Below are positions 11,951 to 27,200 of a stretch of DNA of 64,000 nucleotides, piece by piece. The stretch comes from Volvox africanus. Its lineage: Eukaryota > Chlorophyta > Chlorophyceae > Chlamydomonadales > Volvocaceae. The stretch is from the NCBI GenBank assembly GCA_030268105.1, contig BSDZ01000038.1:186001-250000 (forward strand), in the 5' to 3' direction. Made by a program: the position numbers and the translations under genes. Below the pieces are notes generated by a model. That model saw only the letters and a list, made by a program, of their open reading frames with translations. It was not told the origin of the DNA and searched no databases. Position 1 is the stretch's first letter. Each line of letters begins with the position of its first letter.

Positions 11951-13843
11951 ACAGCTTGACCGCCCGGTTATCGTAGCGCGTATTTTAAATGGCTCTGAAA
12001 TGGACTCAAAAGCTTTTTTAATAAATTAGTCATAGAGCAAGGTGCTAATGACTACGTTGGAGTTCAACAGCTGGTTCTCTGGGGCCGCGAACCGCCTTGC
12101 CTAGCATTGGATAAAGATTCTGTTTTTTATGTGCGGTACTACTGATTACATCGATAGATGATGTTATGAATGATGCAGGTGCATTCGCTTCGATTTTCTG
12201 GGTTTGAAAGCTTATGAAGCAAACTTAAAAAAATATCTGTCCAAGCCATGAATGAAAGTGTGAAGATTTTGCATGGATATTCCCCATTTGAAACACTAGA
12301 TGTATGAAGCATGTAGGAGACTAGGAGTTATGAGAAAAATGTGGGGATGCCGGTTAACGAGTCAAGGAGGTTGTCATCGTTAGGAACAACGACCTCACTC
12401 TATTCCGCTTTAGGTGTTTAGAATGCTATATAACTACGGAGATGATAGCTTATTTACTTGTGTTCGATCATGCTAATTAAGCGGTAAAATATTTAATGCA
12501 CGGAAACGTATACAGCAAACAACGTGGACCGTAGCAAGATATGGTAAGGTGCAAGGAACAAGGTCAGTACCAGCTTTTTTCTTGGAAAACTCATACTCGG
12601 TGCTCGCCACGGAGCGTAGTCTGGATGAACATCGGATCCGGGCAGCCAAGTTTTCCGGTGGTACAGCATCTTAACGGCAAATTATCGCCAGATTTCAGTT
12701 ATGTACTTGTAAGTTAAGACATCTGGAAAGTTAACTACAATAAAACGCTGTTCAACTTTGTATACGCCTTGCTGGCGTTCATGTTGCAGCGACAGTCGAA
12801 AAACGCTCCAAATAGTCCTCGCGGCTCCTGAAATTTCTACGACAATACATTAATTATGTGGTAACCTTAAGTTAATAGTTGTTTTTTGTCGACGTTACTC
12901 ATCTAACGGAGCCCGTCCTTAACTAGAAGTTTGACAGATGGCAGGCAAACTCTGCGTTTCAGTTATAGGTTAGTGAGTGCTCACAACATAATAACCCTGT
13001 CTTGGATGTGGCTACAACTGGGTTCGGCGATTTCCGTGTAAAATTACGCAGAGGCTCGCAACTTGCAAGCAGATGACTTCGCGGAGAAAAACTTCTATGT
13101 AAAACTTCGCGTGGGGAGCAACGAGGTCCGTCTGTTTTCTTGAGAACCCTTTCGCTTGGCCGATTGCGCTCGGCTTCGCCCTTTGGTTCCATGCAATAAA
13201 ACTCGGAACCGGTCCTTCAGGTTAAAACGGATGTCGTCAAGGGCTCTTTGCAACCCAAGTTCCTAAAGGACTGTCGTCTTGCGGTACCTTTGCCAGAAAC
13301 AGACACTCTGCGGGTAAGGTCTGGTCAGCTGTGCCGAATGCAAAGTTCCATGCATCCCCATGGATCGACCCGATCCCTCTCAACGAGGCGGGGTTAACTC
13401 GTGATTCATTTCGTCATTTGCCTAGTTCACCACCACCGGGCAGTGCAATGTGCCCACAGATCCCACATTCTGCACTTGCATTGGAGCACCAGATGTGGGT
13501 CAGCTCCACATGGGAGGTAACAAACAAAACAAGAAAAGCAGGCGTAGACGTAGACGTAGGAGGAGGTATAGGGATAGGCGGAGACGCTTCTTTTGCACTT
13601 TCCCGATTAAAGCTGTCACCCAAAAGCTCCTTCTGGCTTACATTCTTGGCCAGCACCTGGCATCCAGAGGAGGCTGATGAGGACTCGCGCCAAAATTTCC
13701 TCATGTCTTAGGGCACTGAAGGACAACATGCTGAAAGACCCGCCCCTTTTGCGGAAGAGGGAAGGAGGTTTGCGGTTCTGACCCCGTCCCCGAACCCCAC
13801 CTCGCCCCACCCCCGCTGTACCCGTCTCCGAACCCCACCCCAG
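11951..13843. other. Intergenic, relatively AT-rich; no gene recognised
   Basis: This region lies between a minus-strand gene and a plus-strand gene, so it should contain both 5' ends. It is more AT-rich and less repetitive than its flanks up to about 13300. I could not place the first exon of either gene. A Cys-containing open stretch near 13430-13520 is a candidate for an upstream exon of the LysM gene, but its splice phase does not fit the next exon. Confidence 0.4.
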
Positions 13844-14079
13844 ATTGAGCTGCTGCAAGTGGGGCCCCGTGGCGACTTGGTTGTGGGTTCTGATGACCTC
13901 CGCATCCTGACCATCACCTCCCGGGGCACCATCGTCCATTGGTTCCAGCTGCGCACCGCCAGCCGCAGCGTCAGCGCGGAACTGTGTCTGGTCCTCAGAT
14001 ACCTGTCAGGTGGGCAGGGAGGGAGGGAAGGTGGGAGGAAGGGAGCAGGGGGATTCAAAGAGAGAGAGAGAGAGAGAGA

Positions 14080-14113
<34 letters not shown>

Positions 14114-15583
14114 CGGAGCCCTGCACACACCGGCGTGGGCGCGGTTAGGAATCCCTGCTGGTGCGGATTCGTTTGCTTTGGACCATGACTTAGAGCCCTC
14201 TCAGTCATTCGGACGTGTGCTTTTCCTCCGCAGCCGGCTCGCACCGTCCAATGTCGCCCACGTACGCTATCACGGCGCGGCAGGCCAAGGAGCGCGCTCT
14301 GGAGGGCTCCGCAGGCGCCCAGGTAGGCGAGTGTCCGAGTCACGGTATCCCTGAGTGCATACCTCTGGAGTGCAGCGCTAAATTAAGCAAATATAAAGAA
14401 ATGTGTATATTGAAGGAAAAGTTGCAGGTTACAAGTAATTTAGGTAAGTTTGTGCACGAGTTAGCCATCAAAATGTACTTCTTGGTACATGTAAGGAAAG
14501 GGTGATATTTCAGCGGCACCTGCGCGGCTGGGTCGTTTAGCGGCGCGCTTCGTTCCGCTGAGGGCGATTGCCAACTATTTTCACAGGCCCCGTCCTCGTC
14601 GGCGTTCCGAGACCTGCCCGCCGGCACTGTCAGCACCAGCGGCAGGGCCACCACCGAGAAGCTCGTCAACGGCAGTGGGCCCTTGCACACGTACGCCAGC
14701 ACCGCTGCCTCCCCGGGCACGGCGGCGTCAGTTTCGGGGCATCCCGGCGGCGCGCGGAGCCCTTCGGCCGCAGGATCGGCGGGGGCGACGGTGGGGACGC
14801 CGCGGCAGGGCAATGCAGGGGCACCACGGCGATCCGGCAGAGCTCACGGTGACGGCCGCGGAAGTCCGACGCAAGTGCCGCTGCCGCTGGCCGTGCTGGG
14901 CGGCATGGTAGTGGGTGCGCTTGTCTATCTCTGGAAGAAGAGGCCCGTGTATTATGAGGTACGGGGAACTTCGGGTACGGGAGTATGTGACTAACGATGT
15001 AGGAGCACGGGAATGCGGAAGTACGGGTACGGGAGGAGGGGTACAAGAGCACGGGGACTGCGCGTATGGGTCTTAGGGTTTTAGGGTTTTAGGGTCTTCG
15101 GTTTTTGAATCGCTGGGTTCTAGGCTGGGGTAACAGCTGGCGGTGGAAAAGGGGGGGAAGGGGACATTCAGAGATTTGGCAGGAGATGGCCGCCTATGTG
15201 CAGCTGATGGTGGTCGCCACTCCCCAGCCCTCGGAACTCCGAGTGAGCCCTCCCGTCCGTCCGTCTGTCCGTCCTTTGAACCCTGCAGCCATAAAATTAA
15301 ATTGCTAAGTTGCGGCTACGACTTGTATATCCAGGTGTCATATATCCCTCTGGAGGGCTGGGACACGTCGTGCAAGAAGCCCTGACTTCCCGTTTCCCCT
15401 CCCTCCCTCCCTCCCTCCCTCCGGGCCTTCCCCGGGTCCCTTTTTCAGGTTCAAGAGGACGACACACTCTGCCACATCGCATCCTGCTTCAAGAAACGCG
15501 TAGAAGACGTGTACCAGAAGAATAAGGCCCTTTTGAAGAACCCCAGCAGGCTCTACCCGGGCGATCGCCTCCGCATCAGATGA
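13844..15583 (+). CDS. LysM-domain, single-pass membrane protein, 5' end unresolved
   Basis: Four chained exons are clear: 13844-14009, 14234-14322, 14587-14958 and 15449-15583 (TGA), giving 253 residues. The last exon is a LysM module: it begins VQEDDTLCHIASCFKKR, continues with VYQKNKAL and ends YPGDRLRIR, matching the LysM pattern of a start strand, two helices and a closing P-G-D/E-x-L strand. LysM modules bind N-acetylglucosamine-containing glycans. Before it lies a hydrophobic segment (PLPLAVLGGMVVGALVYLW) followed by KKR, which suggests a single membrane span with the LysM domain C-terminal to it. The first visible exon (RILTITSRGTIVHWFQLRT) is not recognised. The middle exon is a Ser/Gly/Ala-rich linker. 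Whether the LysM faces outside or inside cannot be told without the N terminus. Confidence 0.75.
14059..14113. repeat. (GA)n purine tract
   Basis: A near-perfect GA dinucleotide run lies in the first visible intron of the LysM gene, preceded by a further 40 bases that are almost all purine. Confidence 0.9.
15071..15094 (+). repeat. Interstitial telomere-like TTTTAGGG run
   Basis: Two full TTTTAGGG units and a degenerate unit sit in the last intron of the LysM gene. TTTTAGGG is the Chlamydomonas-type telomere unit. Shorter echoes occur at 4305-4325 and 25078-25096. Confidence 0.7.
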
Positions 15584-20744
<5,161 letters not shown>

Positions 20745-20793
20745 ATTGAAGAAGTGTTGCAGATTGAGGCTGTTTTGGTTCCATACATCCATA

Positions 20794-20798
20794 TGTAA
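20794..20798 (+). terminator. TGTAA polyadenylation-type signal of polyubiquitin
   Basis: TGTAA is the usual polyadenylation signal of volvocalean algae. This copy lies 50 bases past the ubiquitin stop codon. Confidence 0.6.
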
Positions 20799-20844
20799 CT
20801 CAAGCACAATGTGGAAAATTAATAAGTGTCAAAAATCCATATAA

Positions 20845-20849
20845 TTACA
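20845..20849 (-). terminator. TGTAA polyadenylation-type signal of the STI1-domain gene
   Basis: TTACA on the plus strand reads TGTAA on the minus strand, 58 bases past the stop of the STI1-domain gene. It sits about 50 bases from the opposing ubiquitin signal, so the two transcripts meet tail to tail. Confidence 0.55.
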
Positions 20850-20906
20850 AAACGGGCATTAACACCGTTTCATTTGTGCGCAAAACAGCGCGTTTAAAAA
20901 CAGAAT

Positions 20907-23234
20907 TTATCTTCCTCGCATAAGCTCCTTGAGATCCTGCAAAAGCAGAAGAAAGAGGATTAGTAATTAGTGATTATCTGAAATAGGCATGTATCTTCAT
21001 ACCTTAAAGGCCTCCATTACATCTCGATTGAAAATGTACTTAACCGTCTTCCACGGACTCTTATGCACCTGCGGACAAACATATGCAACGTTATTAAGTG
21101 TTGGATAGTCATCAAATAAACACTATTCCTACCTCATCCAAAGCTGCCATCACTACAGGGTTATCTAGCCACCTGCACATGTTAGCCAAACGCGTTTTAG
21201 TTAATGACAAGTCAGACAATTGGCAAAACTTTGCCACCCTCTCGACACGCCGGCACCTTTTGGCCTTGGGGTCAGAAGCCATCAGCGCGACAAGTGGGTT
21301 CACACTAGATCCGCTGTTATTATGTGTGAGACCCTCTTGCGAGCCGCACTCGCCAGCTGCTTCTGCATTCTGTAGCATGACAAGATGAACCTGCGGCGGC
21401 TGACCCGGAGGTGGCGGCACGGTTCTGCTAATTGCGTCCCCGACATCGGTTCTTCCAGTGTGGGATATCGTAGCCGGTGATGGTGTCGACAGCTCCGGTA
21501 ACTCAATTGTAGCTGCGGTGGCAGCGCTGGCGGCGGGCACAACCGGCGGCTTTGAGCTGCCCATAATTTCACGTACCTGCAGCATCAGTGAACGTCATGG
21601 CAGATGTATCGCTGTATCACACGTAAGACGCACGGGCATCATGCACGTGCACACCGATTCAGGTTGCTATTTGCCCCCAGCGCCCCTGCGCCTCCAAGCC
21701 CACGCGCAGCGGATAGGCGTCCCTGCCACAGTTCTTCAGAGCTTCCTCGCAACCCGTCCAAATTTAAACCCACACAAGATGGATTCCTGTGACTGGATTC
21801 GTTAATTTCATTACACAGGTCAACGCAGGCCAGCGCTCCTCACCCACATAATCCATACCTTTTGCACCACTTCCAGCAGCTCCTTGTCCCCCTCGTACTT
21901 GGCTTGACGTGAGGGGTCCTCACTGATATCTAGGAAGGCCGCCATCACACGTGGCTGCTGCAGCTTCGCCAAGAGGCCCGGGTGGGCCATCAGCTTGCTG
22001 AAAAGCTGACTGGGATCAAGTCCGAGCCGCGAAGCCCGCGCGAATGTGTCATCCATTGCCGCGGGGCTCATGCGCTCTAGTAGGTGGTCCGGAATGGAGT
22101 GGCCCTGAGGGGTGTTGGAAGACGGTGTGGAAGAAGGGGTGCTAACTTTTTCATTGACGAATGGTAAGATATGGTGGGGAGGGCGAGGTATCGGGAGATC
22201 GGCTACGGAATCACCTCAGGAAGAGCTGGAGACAAGGGTGGGACCTACTTCAACATATAGCAGGTTACGACCTTGGCTTATCCCCCTCTTCGCTAACCCG
22301 TACTCACACGCGCCGCGATGATCTCCGCGATCCGACGCCGCATGGCTGGGTCGCCAAAGAGCTGCTTAAAGACGTCTGGATTGCGAAGTGGGCCCGGCAG
22401 AACGTTCATCATGATCTGCTGCAATTGCGTGCTCTGACCCATGAGCTCCACCATCCGCTCTGCTTTGCGCAGAGCATCTTTGGTGTGAGGGTTTTCGCAG
22501 GAAACCGTGAGGAGGAAGGGGGGCGGGGCTGATCGTTTTGGCTAGGTCAATCCATCTGTTAGATAAAAACAGGCAGGGTATTTCCTTAGCTCACAGTCAC
22601 AAGATAGCAACTGCTTCAGCGATGATGGAGTTGTGTTGAGAGTTTGGCAGGGGAACACCTCTCCCAGACGAGTTGCTGAAGAAGATGCCTGGTACTTGGG
22701 GGCCCAGCAAAGCACACCCAAAAACAAAATTTTAACAGTTAAGCAACGTGTCGACTGGATCTAAGTACCCGGCATCCCGGTTCAGCATCAACGCCGTGCT
22801 CAAACCCACTCATCTCGTCATAGGCTCAGTGCCCTGCTCAGTGCGCACCAGTGGCCTACCCCATCTCGTCATTCCCGTCTGCACTTTGTGGTATATTGCG
22901 GTCTGCTTGTCGACCCCTATACCTGCTATGCTCCAACGTCTGCGGCAGGATAAGGCCGTTCAGATTGGTATCTAGGGCTGTGATGAACTAGGCCTAACTA
23001 TGGTTTCATTGCGGTCCCGTACCAAAATAAAGCTGGTGTGCAATCAAGATTAGCCGACGTTGTGATCGCACCTTCTTTGGGTGGGGACGAAGAGGACCAG
23101 TGCCGGGTGACCAAGCTAGCCGGGAAGGCCCGCGAACACGTCCCCGAAGCAGCAGCAGCAGCTTTCGTTGCCTCTACGCCTGCACGCCGCACTAGGAACG
23201 CGGGGCTAAGAACCAATCGTGCTAAAGACTTCAT
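20907..23234 (-). CDS. STI1 (DP/heat-shock chaperonin-binding) repeat protein, probable organelle presequence
   Basis: Probable co-chaperone. Seven phase-consistent exons: 23234-23072, 22675-22595, 22477-22310, 22145-21859, 21576-21133, 21068-21003 and 20936-20907 (TAA), giving 412 residues. The N terminus MKSLARLVLSPAFLVRRAG is basic, Ala/Ser-rich and acid-free, typical of a mitochondrial or plastid presequence. Three STI1-like helical modules follow: one around NPDVFKQLFGDPAMRRRIAE, one around QPRVMAAFLDISEDPSR with KYEGDKELLEVVQKV, and one at the C terminus around NPVVMAALDEVHKSP with NRDVMEAFKDLKELM. STI1 modules occur in Sti1/Hop, Hip and plastid Tic40, where they bind Hsp70-related clients. 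No TPR or membrane span was seen, so it is not a clear Tic40. The exon 3/4 junction (donor GTGTGA, acceptor after AAAAAG) is weak but keeps frame. A Thr/Ser/Pro-rich linker separates the last two modules. Confidence 0.75.
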
Positions 23235-23761
23235 GTGATCTGTAAGTGATTTGCGCACGATTGAGACTTAATAAGCAAGCGCAAGAAGAGCGCCGGTGCC
23301 GGCACAGGCTAACTGGCGAGAGGCAAAGTCTATATGTCAAATCGTCTAGAGCATACCGCTGCACGCGTACTATAATTACCTTCAAGACACATCATTTACT
23401 CCGAAACAATCCGTTTATACGACACCTGTACTGGATTGCTTCATGCGTGCTTCGTGCTGGGCAATCATAGTACGCACTGTACTCAAGGCATTTGAAGTTT
23501 TGTCATATAAATTCCGTGTGGGCTTTTGACTATTTGACGGTCACAAATAATCCGGACAAAGCTGACCAATATAGTCCACCCTTCAACGCTGGGCGACTTA
23601 GCATTCATAATCACAATCTTAATATTGTCTCGTTTTATAAAAATGTATCTTAAATAAATTAACGGACGACAACGTTCAAACTCGTTGGAAGTCATCCCAC
23701 ATCTTCGCGTAATTGACGTTTTCATCCGATTGCTGTCGGTTTGATTCCTGCACCGCCTGCA

Positions 23762-25855
23762 ATGTACGCCTACCCCCAAAGACCAGGTGCCGGTGGGCAA
23801 ACACCTTTAACTGCCTTCGGGCAGCCCCAGCAACAACAACCCACCTACGTTCCAACTCCTCCTCCAGTAGCAGCACCAATGATTGGACTGACAAACGCCG
23901 CATCAGGTTCAATAACTATCCTACGACTCAAGATTGCGGAGCATATACGCATAGAGCCTCCGGTAAGGCTGTGACCGGTTGCAATCAAGGACCTCAGCTA
24001 CAAGGTCGAGCTTCCTCCGGAACACGCTCTCGGAAGTGTAGTTAAGGACATTATAGCTTTATGGGGCTCGTGGGGATCAGGGAGCTGGTTGCCTGATGGA
24101 AACTTTCCAGGGACGCTTTCCAGGGACCCAAGGGTCCTGGGTAAGGAAAGTACGGCAGCGGCGCTTGGTAACATCATTAACCACTAAGAGCAGCGCCAAC
24201 AGTGACGGCGGCATAAATGTCTTTACAGATTATATAATGTTCTTATCTTTGTCGATGTTTAATTGTAATGTGGCGAATTGACGCGACCCTATGCCTGCCG
24301 CGCATTACATCCTGCCATTGCAGCGGGGGTCCGCCCCAGTGCTATGGTCCTAACCAAGCTGATCTCCCCTCTTGCATAAATGCTTTTGTGAACCCATAAG
24401 CACATGTACTCTATGACGGAAAGCAGTGAGAGCATATGCCCCGAGGAGGGAGCATGTGGCCGCCGGAAGTGAGCATGGCCTTGACCCATGGGTCAGTGGC
24501 TGGATGACCACCGGCATACCACTGATGTCCTGGGGTCTCATGTTGGTCTTTCTTTGCTTCTCTCTGCTGTCGTGCCATGCTGACGAAGATCCCCGACAAC
24601 TTGTGAGCGCCAGCCACAAGCTGTTAGGGCTCTTTGCCAGCGGGGCGACGTACGAGAAAGAGTTGTAGCTGTTCTCCTCCTCCTCCTCCCCCTCTCCCTT
24701 TCTCCCCCATTGTGGTTACTCATGCTTTACAGCAGCATCCATAGCGGTATCCTGTCTCGTTTATTCGTCTTCCCCTCCTCCCCCTCCGCCCCCTCTGTCG
24801 TCGTCAATGGATGCTACTGCTGCCGTACAATGGGGTGCTCCGTAGGTCGCAGTCTCCGCCACCCTGCTGTCCGCCAGCGGGCCTCAGGCACTCACTTGCC
24901 CGGACCTAACCCTGGAGCGACAGCTGGTGGAGAAGGAGGGCCAGAAGGGGGCCGGGCCGGCTGATAAGGCGAGCAGCGGCTCGTCCTCCGATGTGGACGC
25001 GTATTTGGCCACCCTCAAGGTGAGCAAATACTTCTAGATGCCCCGCGACCACTGTGACTGGAGTGCTCGCACAGGCATTAGGGTTTTAGGGTTTTACTCG
25101 CACAGGCACCTGGAAACTGTGCTCGCGCTGTTCTTCGTGTACCGTGCGGCCCCGTGACAAACTGTTGTGTTGCTCCTGTTGCTGTCGTACTGGCGGCCTC
25201 TGCCGACCGGAAGGCGGGGGAGGTGCCTCAGGACCCCGCCATCATGCAGCTGGTGGCCAAGGGCTTGTCACCGCAAGCCGCGGCGCTGGGCGTGGTATAC
25301 GCACGAGCTGGTCGCGGCGGCGCTGAAAAGGTGCTTAAAGTAGTGTTTGGTTTTGCTGTGGTGAAGAGGGGAGAGGGTAGAGGGAAGACGAATAAAACCC
25401 CCGATGGGTAGAGATGGAGAGGGAAAGGGCATTGGGATTGGACGGACACGTGAAGACACGTCAGGGATAAGGGAAGGAAAGGCAAGCGCATACCTGCGGC
25501 GCACTTGGCGCCTTGCGGGGGACTGCGGGGTGTGATATTCTGATACTCTCCAGCAGTTGTAGATTGCTGGACATCGAGTGTCTGGAGGTCTTCATTTCTC
25601 GTTGGAACTGGGGTACCTTGAAACGATGAACGATACCCCGCTCCACCGCATGCGAGGTGGAAATCCTAACCGCATCCGCACCCGACTCCACCCCGCACCT
25701 TCCGCCCTTTGCCTTTGCAGGCGACTGAGTTTGCGTCCGGAGTGGAGCAGCTGACCACCATGGGCTTCACGCTGCCTCTGGCTGCCGGAGCGCTTGCGAA
25801 GCACAAGGGCAATGTGGAGGCGGCCACTGAGTCCTGCCTAGCGATAGCCAGCTGA
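23762..25855 (+). CDS. Proline-rich N-terminal, UBA-domain C-terminal protein
   Basis: Exons, as far as they can be chained: 23762-23962, 23990-24140, 24589-24664, about 24860-25020, about 25232-25330 and 25721-25855 (TGA). ATG 23762 opens a Tyr/Pro/Gln-rich segment. A globular part of unknown family follows (SITILRLKIAEHIRIEPP, then VELPPEHALGSVVKDIIALW). The last two exons carry UBA-like three-helix motifs: IMQLVAKGLSPQAAALGVV and GVEQLTTMGFTLPLAAGALA with KGNVEAATESCL, the second a good UBA with the MGF loop. UBA domains bind ubiquitin, so a role in ubiquitin sorting or proteolysis is likely. The arrangement resembles ESCRT-I UBAP1-like proteins only in having C-terminal UBAs. The exon 1/2 junction is odd: the reading frame is continuous except for one TGA at 23971, removed only by a 27-nt or 42-nt intron. 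The exon 3/4 junction is uncertain. Confidence 0.6.
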
Positions 25856-27200
25856 TTGTCCATCGCCATCTCCGTAGCGGTGGTGCTGGTGCTGGTGCTG
25901 GGGGCCGTGCTGGATTGCGTGCTGGTCGGGCGTTACCTGCAATGCCTTTCATGATGAGAGATGAGAGCAGAAATGAGAGATGTAGGTCGAAACGAGTGCT
26001 GGCTTATTGGAGGGAGTTGTTGTGCGGGCGAGGACTGTTGGTAGGGGTTAATGGATTTTAGTTGAGATAGGCAGATGGCGAGGGAGCAAGTGAGGAAGGA
26101 CTGGGATTTGCACTTTTGCATGCAAGCTAGCTTGTTCTTTGAGGCATATCAGAAACCTTAATATATCTCTGAAAGGGCTTCAGACCGTAAAATATAAAAT
26201 TGGTTGGGGGATACGGCATGTGAGGCCTTTCAAGAGCCGTTTATTCCTGATCTAAGTTCAGTGTTCATCTGATGCTCATGATATTCAACTGCTGTACGGA
26301 AGTGCACGAAGAAGTAACGGCTTTTTATGATGTTGCCAAGGATGAAAACCTGCGCTTTCTTTCACCATTTCCAAACCCTGGTGCGTGTAAGCTGTTGAAC
26401 AATCGAGGCACACGCATTCAGTCCTCCTTCAGGTACCTCGCCTGATGTACCGCATATCAGTGACGTGCAGACAGACATTCAGACGGGCATCCCCCAATTC
26501 GACGGTATTCCGGTGTCACGGTGTACACTAAGAAGTCCAGTGGCTTTCCCCTTCTGCCCCCCACTAGCAAACCCTAACCCACGTTTGTGATTCTATGCCT
26601 CCACCAAGTGTTCCATTATCGTACACTGCCATCGAGACTAGGGCCTTGTGTGGCAGTACAGGGCTACAGGATATGTTGTGGCTTGCATGCATAACTTCGC
26701 CTTCACGACTGCAGATTACCATCTTGTGAAGGTGGCGAACAACGGGAAGACTCGTCAATGGCAAACAGAACATGTTTGTAATGTGAAGGCATCGCACGCA
26801 CGCACGTACGGCGGCGGCATCTTGTGTGGGCATTTTGGTGTATGTGCAAAAGGTGGTCTGGGCCCCAACTTAGCACTTCGGTGTTCTCATGATAGCTTCC
26901 TCCAGCAAGAACTGAATTGGCTCTTCCCCACGGCAATGCTTACGACTAATATTATTACGGTTTGTTTATGGTGATACCGTACCATGTTTCTCAGTTAACA
27001 TGGTGATACCTATACACATTAATCGGGCACGGATCCATATCGCATTTTAAGGTCTGCACGGCAAAAGCGGTCGTGGTTGCCGCACAGTTGGCACATCGCA
27101 CTTTTACCGCGGGAAGGTACCGTTTTTCTTTCCTTACGGGTAAACGTCGACAGTTCTATCATTAACTTTGGACGTGGTAGCCTTATTCCTATAACACCAG
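25856..27200. other. Intergenic plus unlocated 5' exon(s) of IspG
   Basis: The start codon and transit peptide of IspG should lie here, since its first recognised exon begins with an acceptor at 27200. I could not choose a convincing transit-peptide exon. No RNA gene or mobile element was recognised. Confidence 0.5.

Noticed and set aside
22542..22727. Second exon of the STI1 gene read from the acceptor at 22689
   Set aside because: That frame meets a TGA before a usable donor. Starting at 22675, after a better pyrimidine-rich acceptor, keeps phase with both neighbours.
23971..23973. TGA as a selenocysteine codon in the UBA-domain gene
   Set aside because: The surrounding residues show no redox motif (no neighbouring Cys or Sec-type context), and GT..AG boundaries that keep frame are present. 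A tiny intron or an error is simpler.
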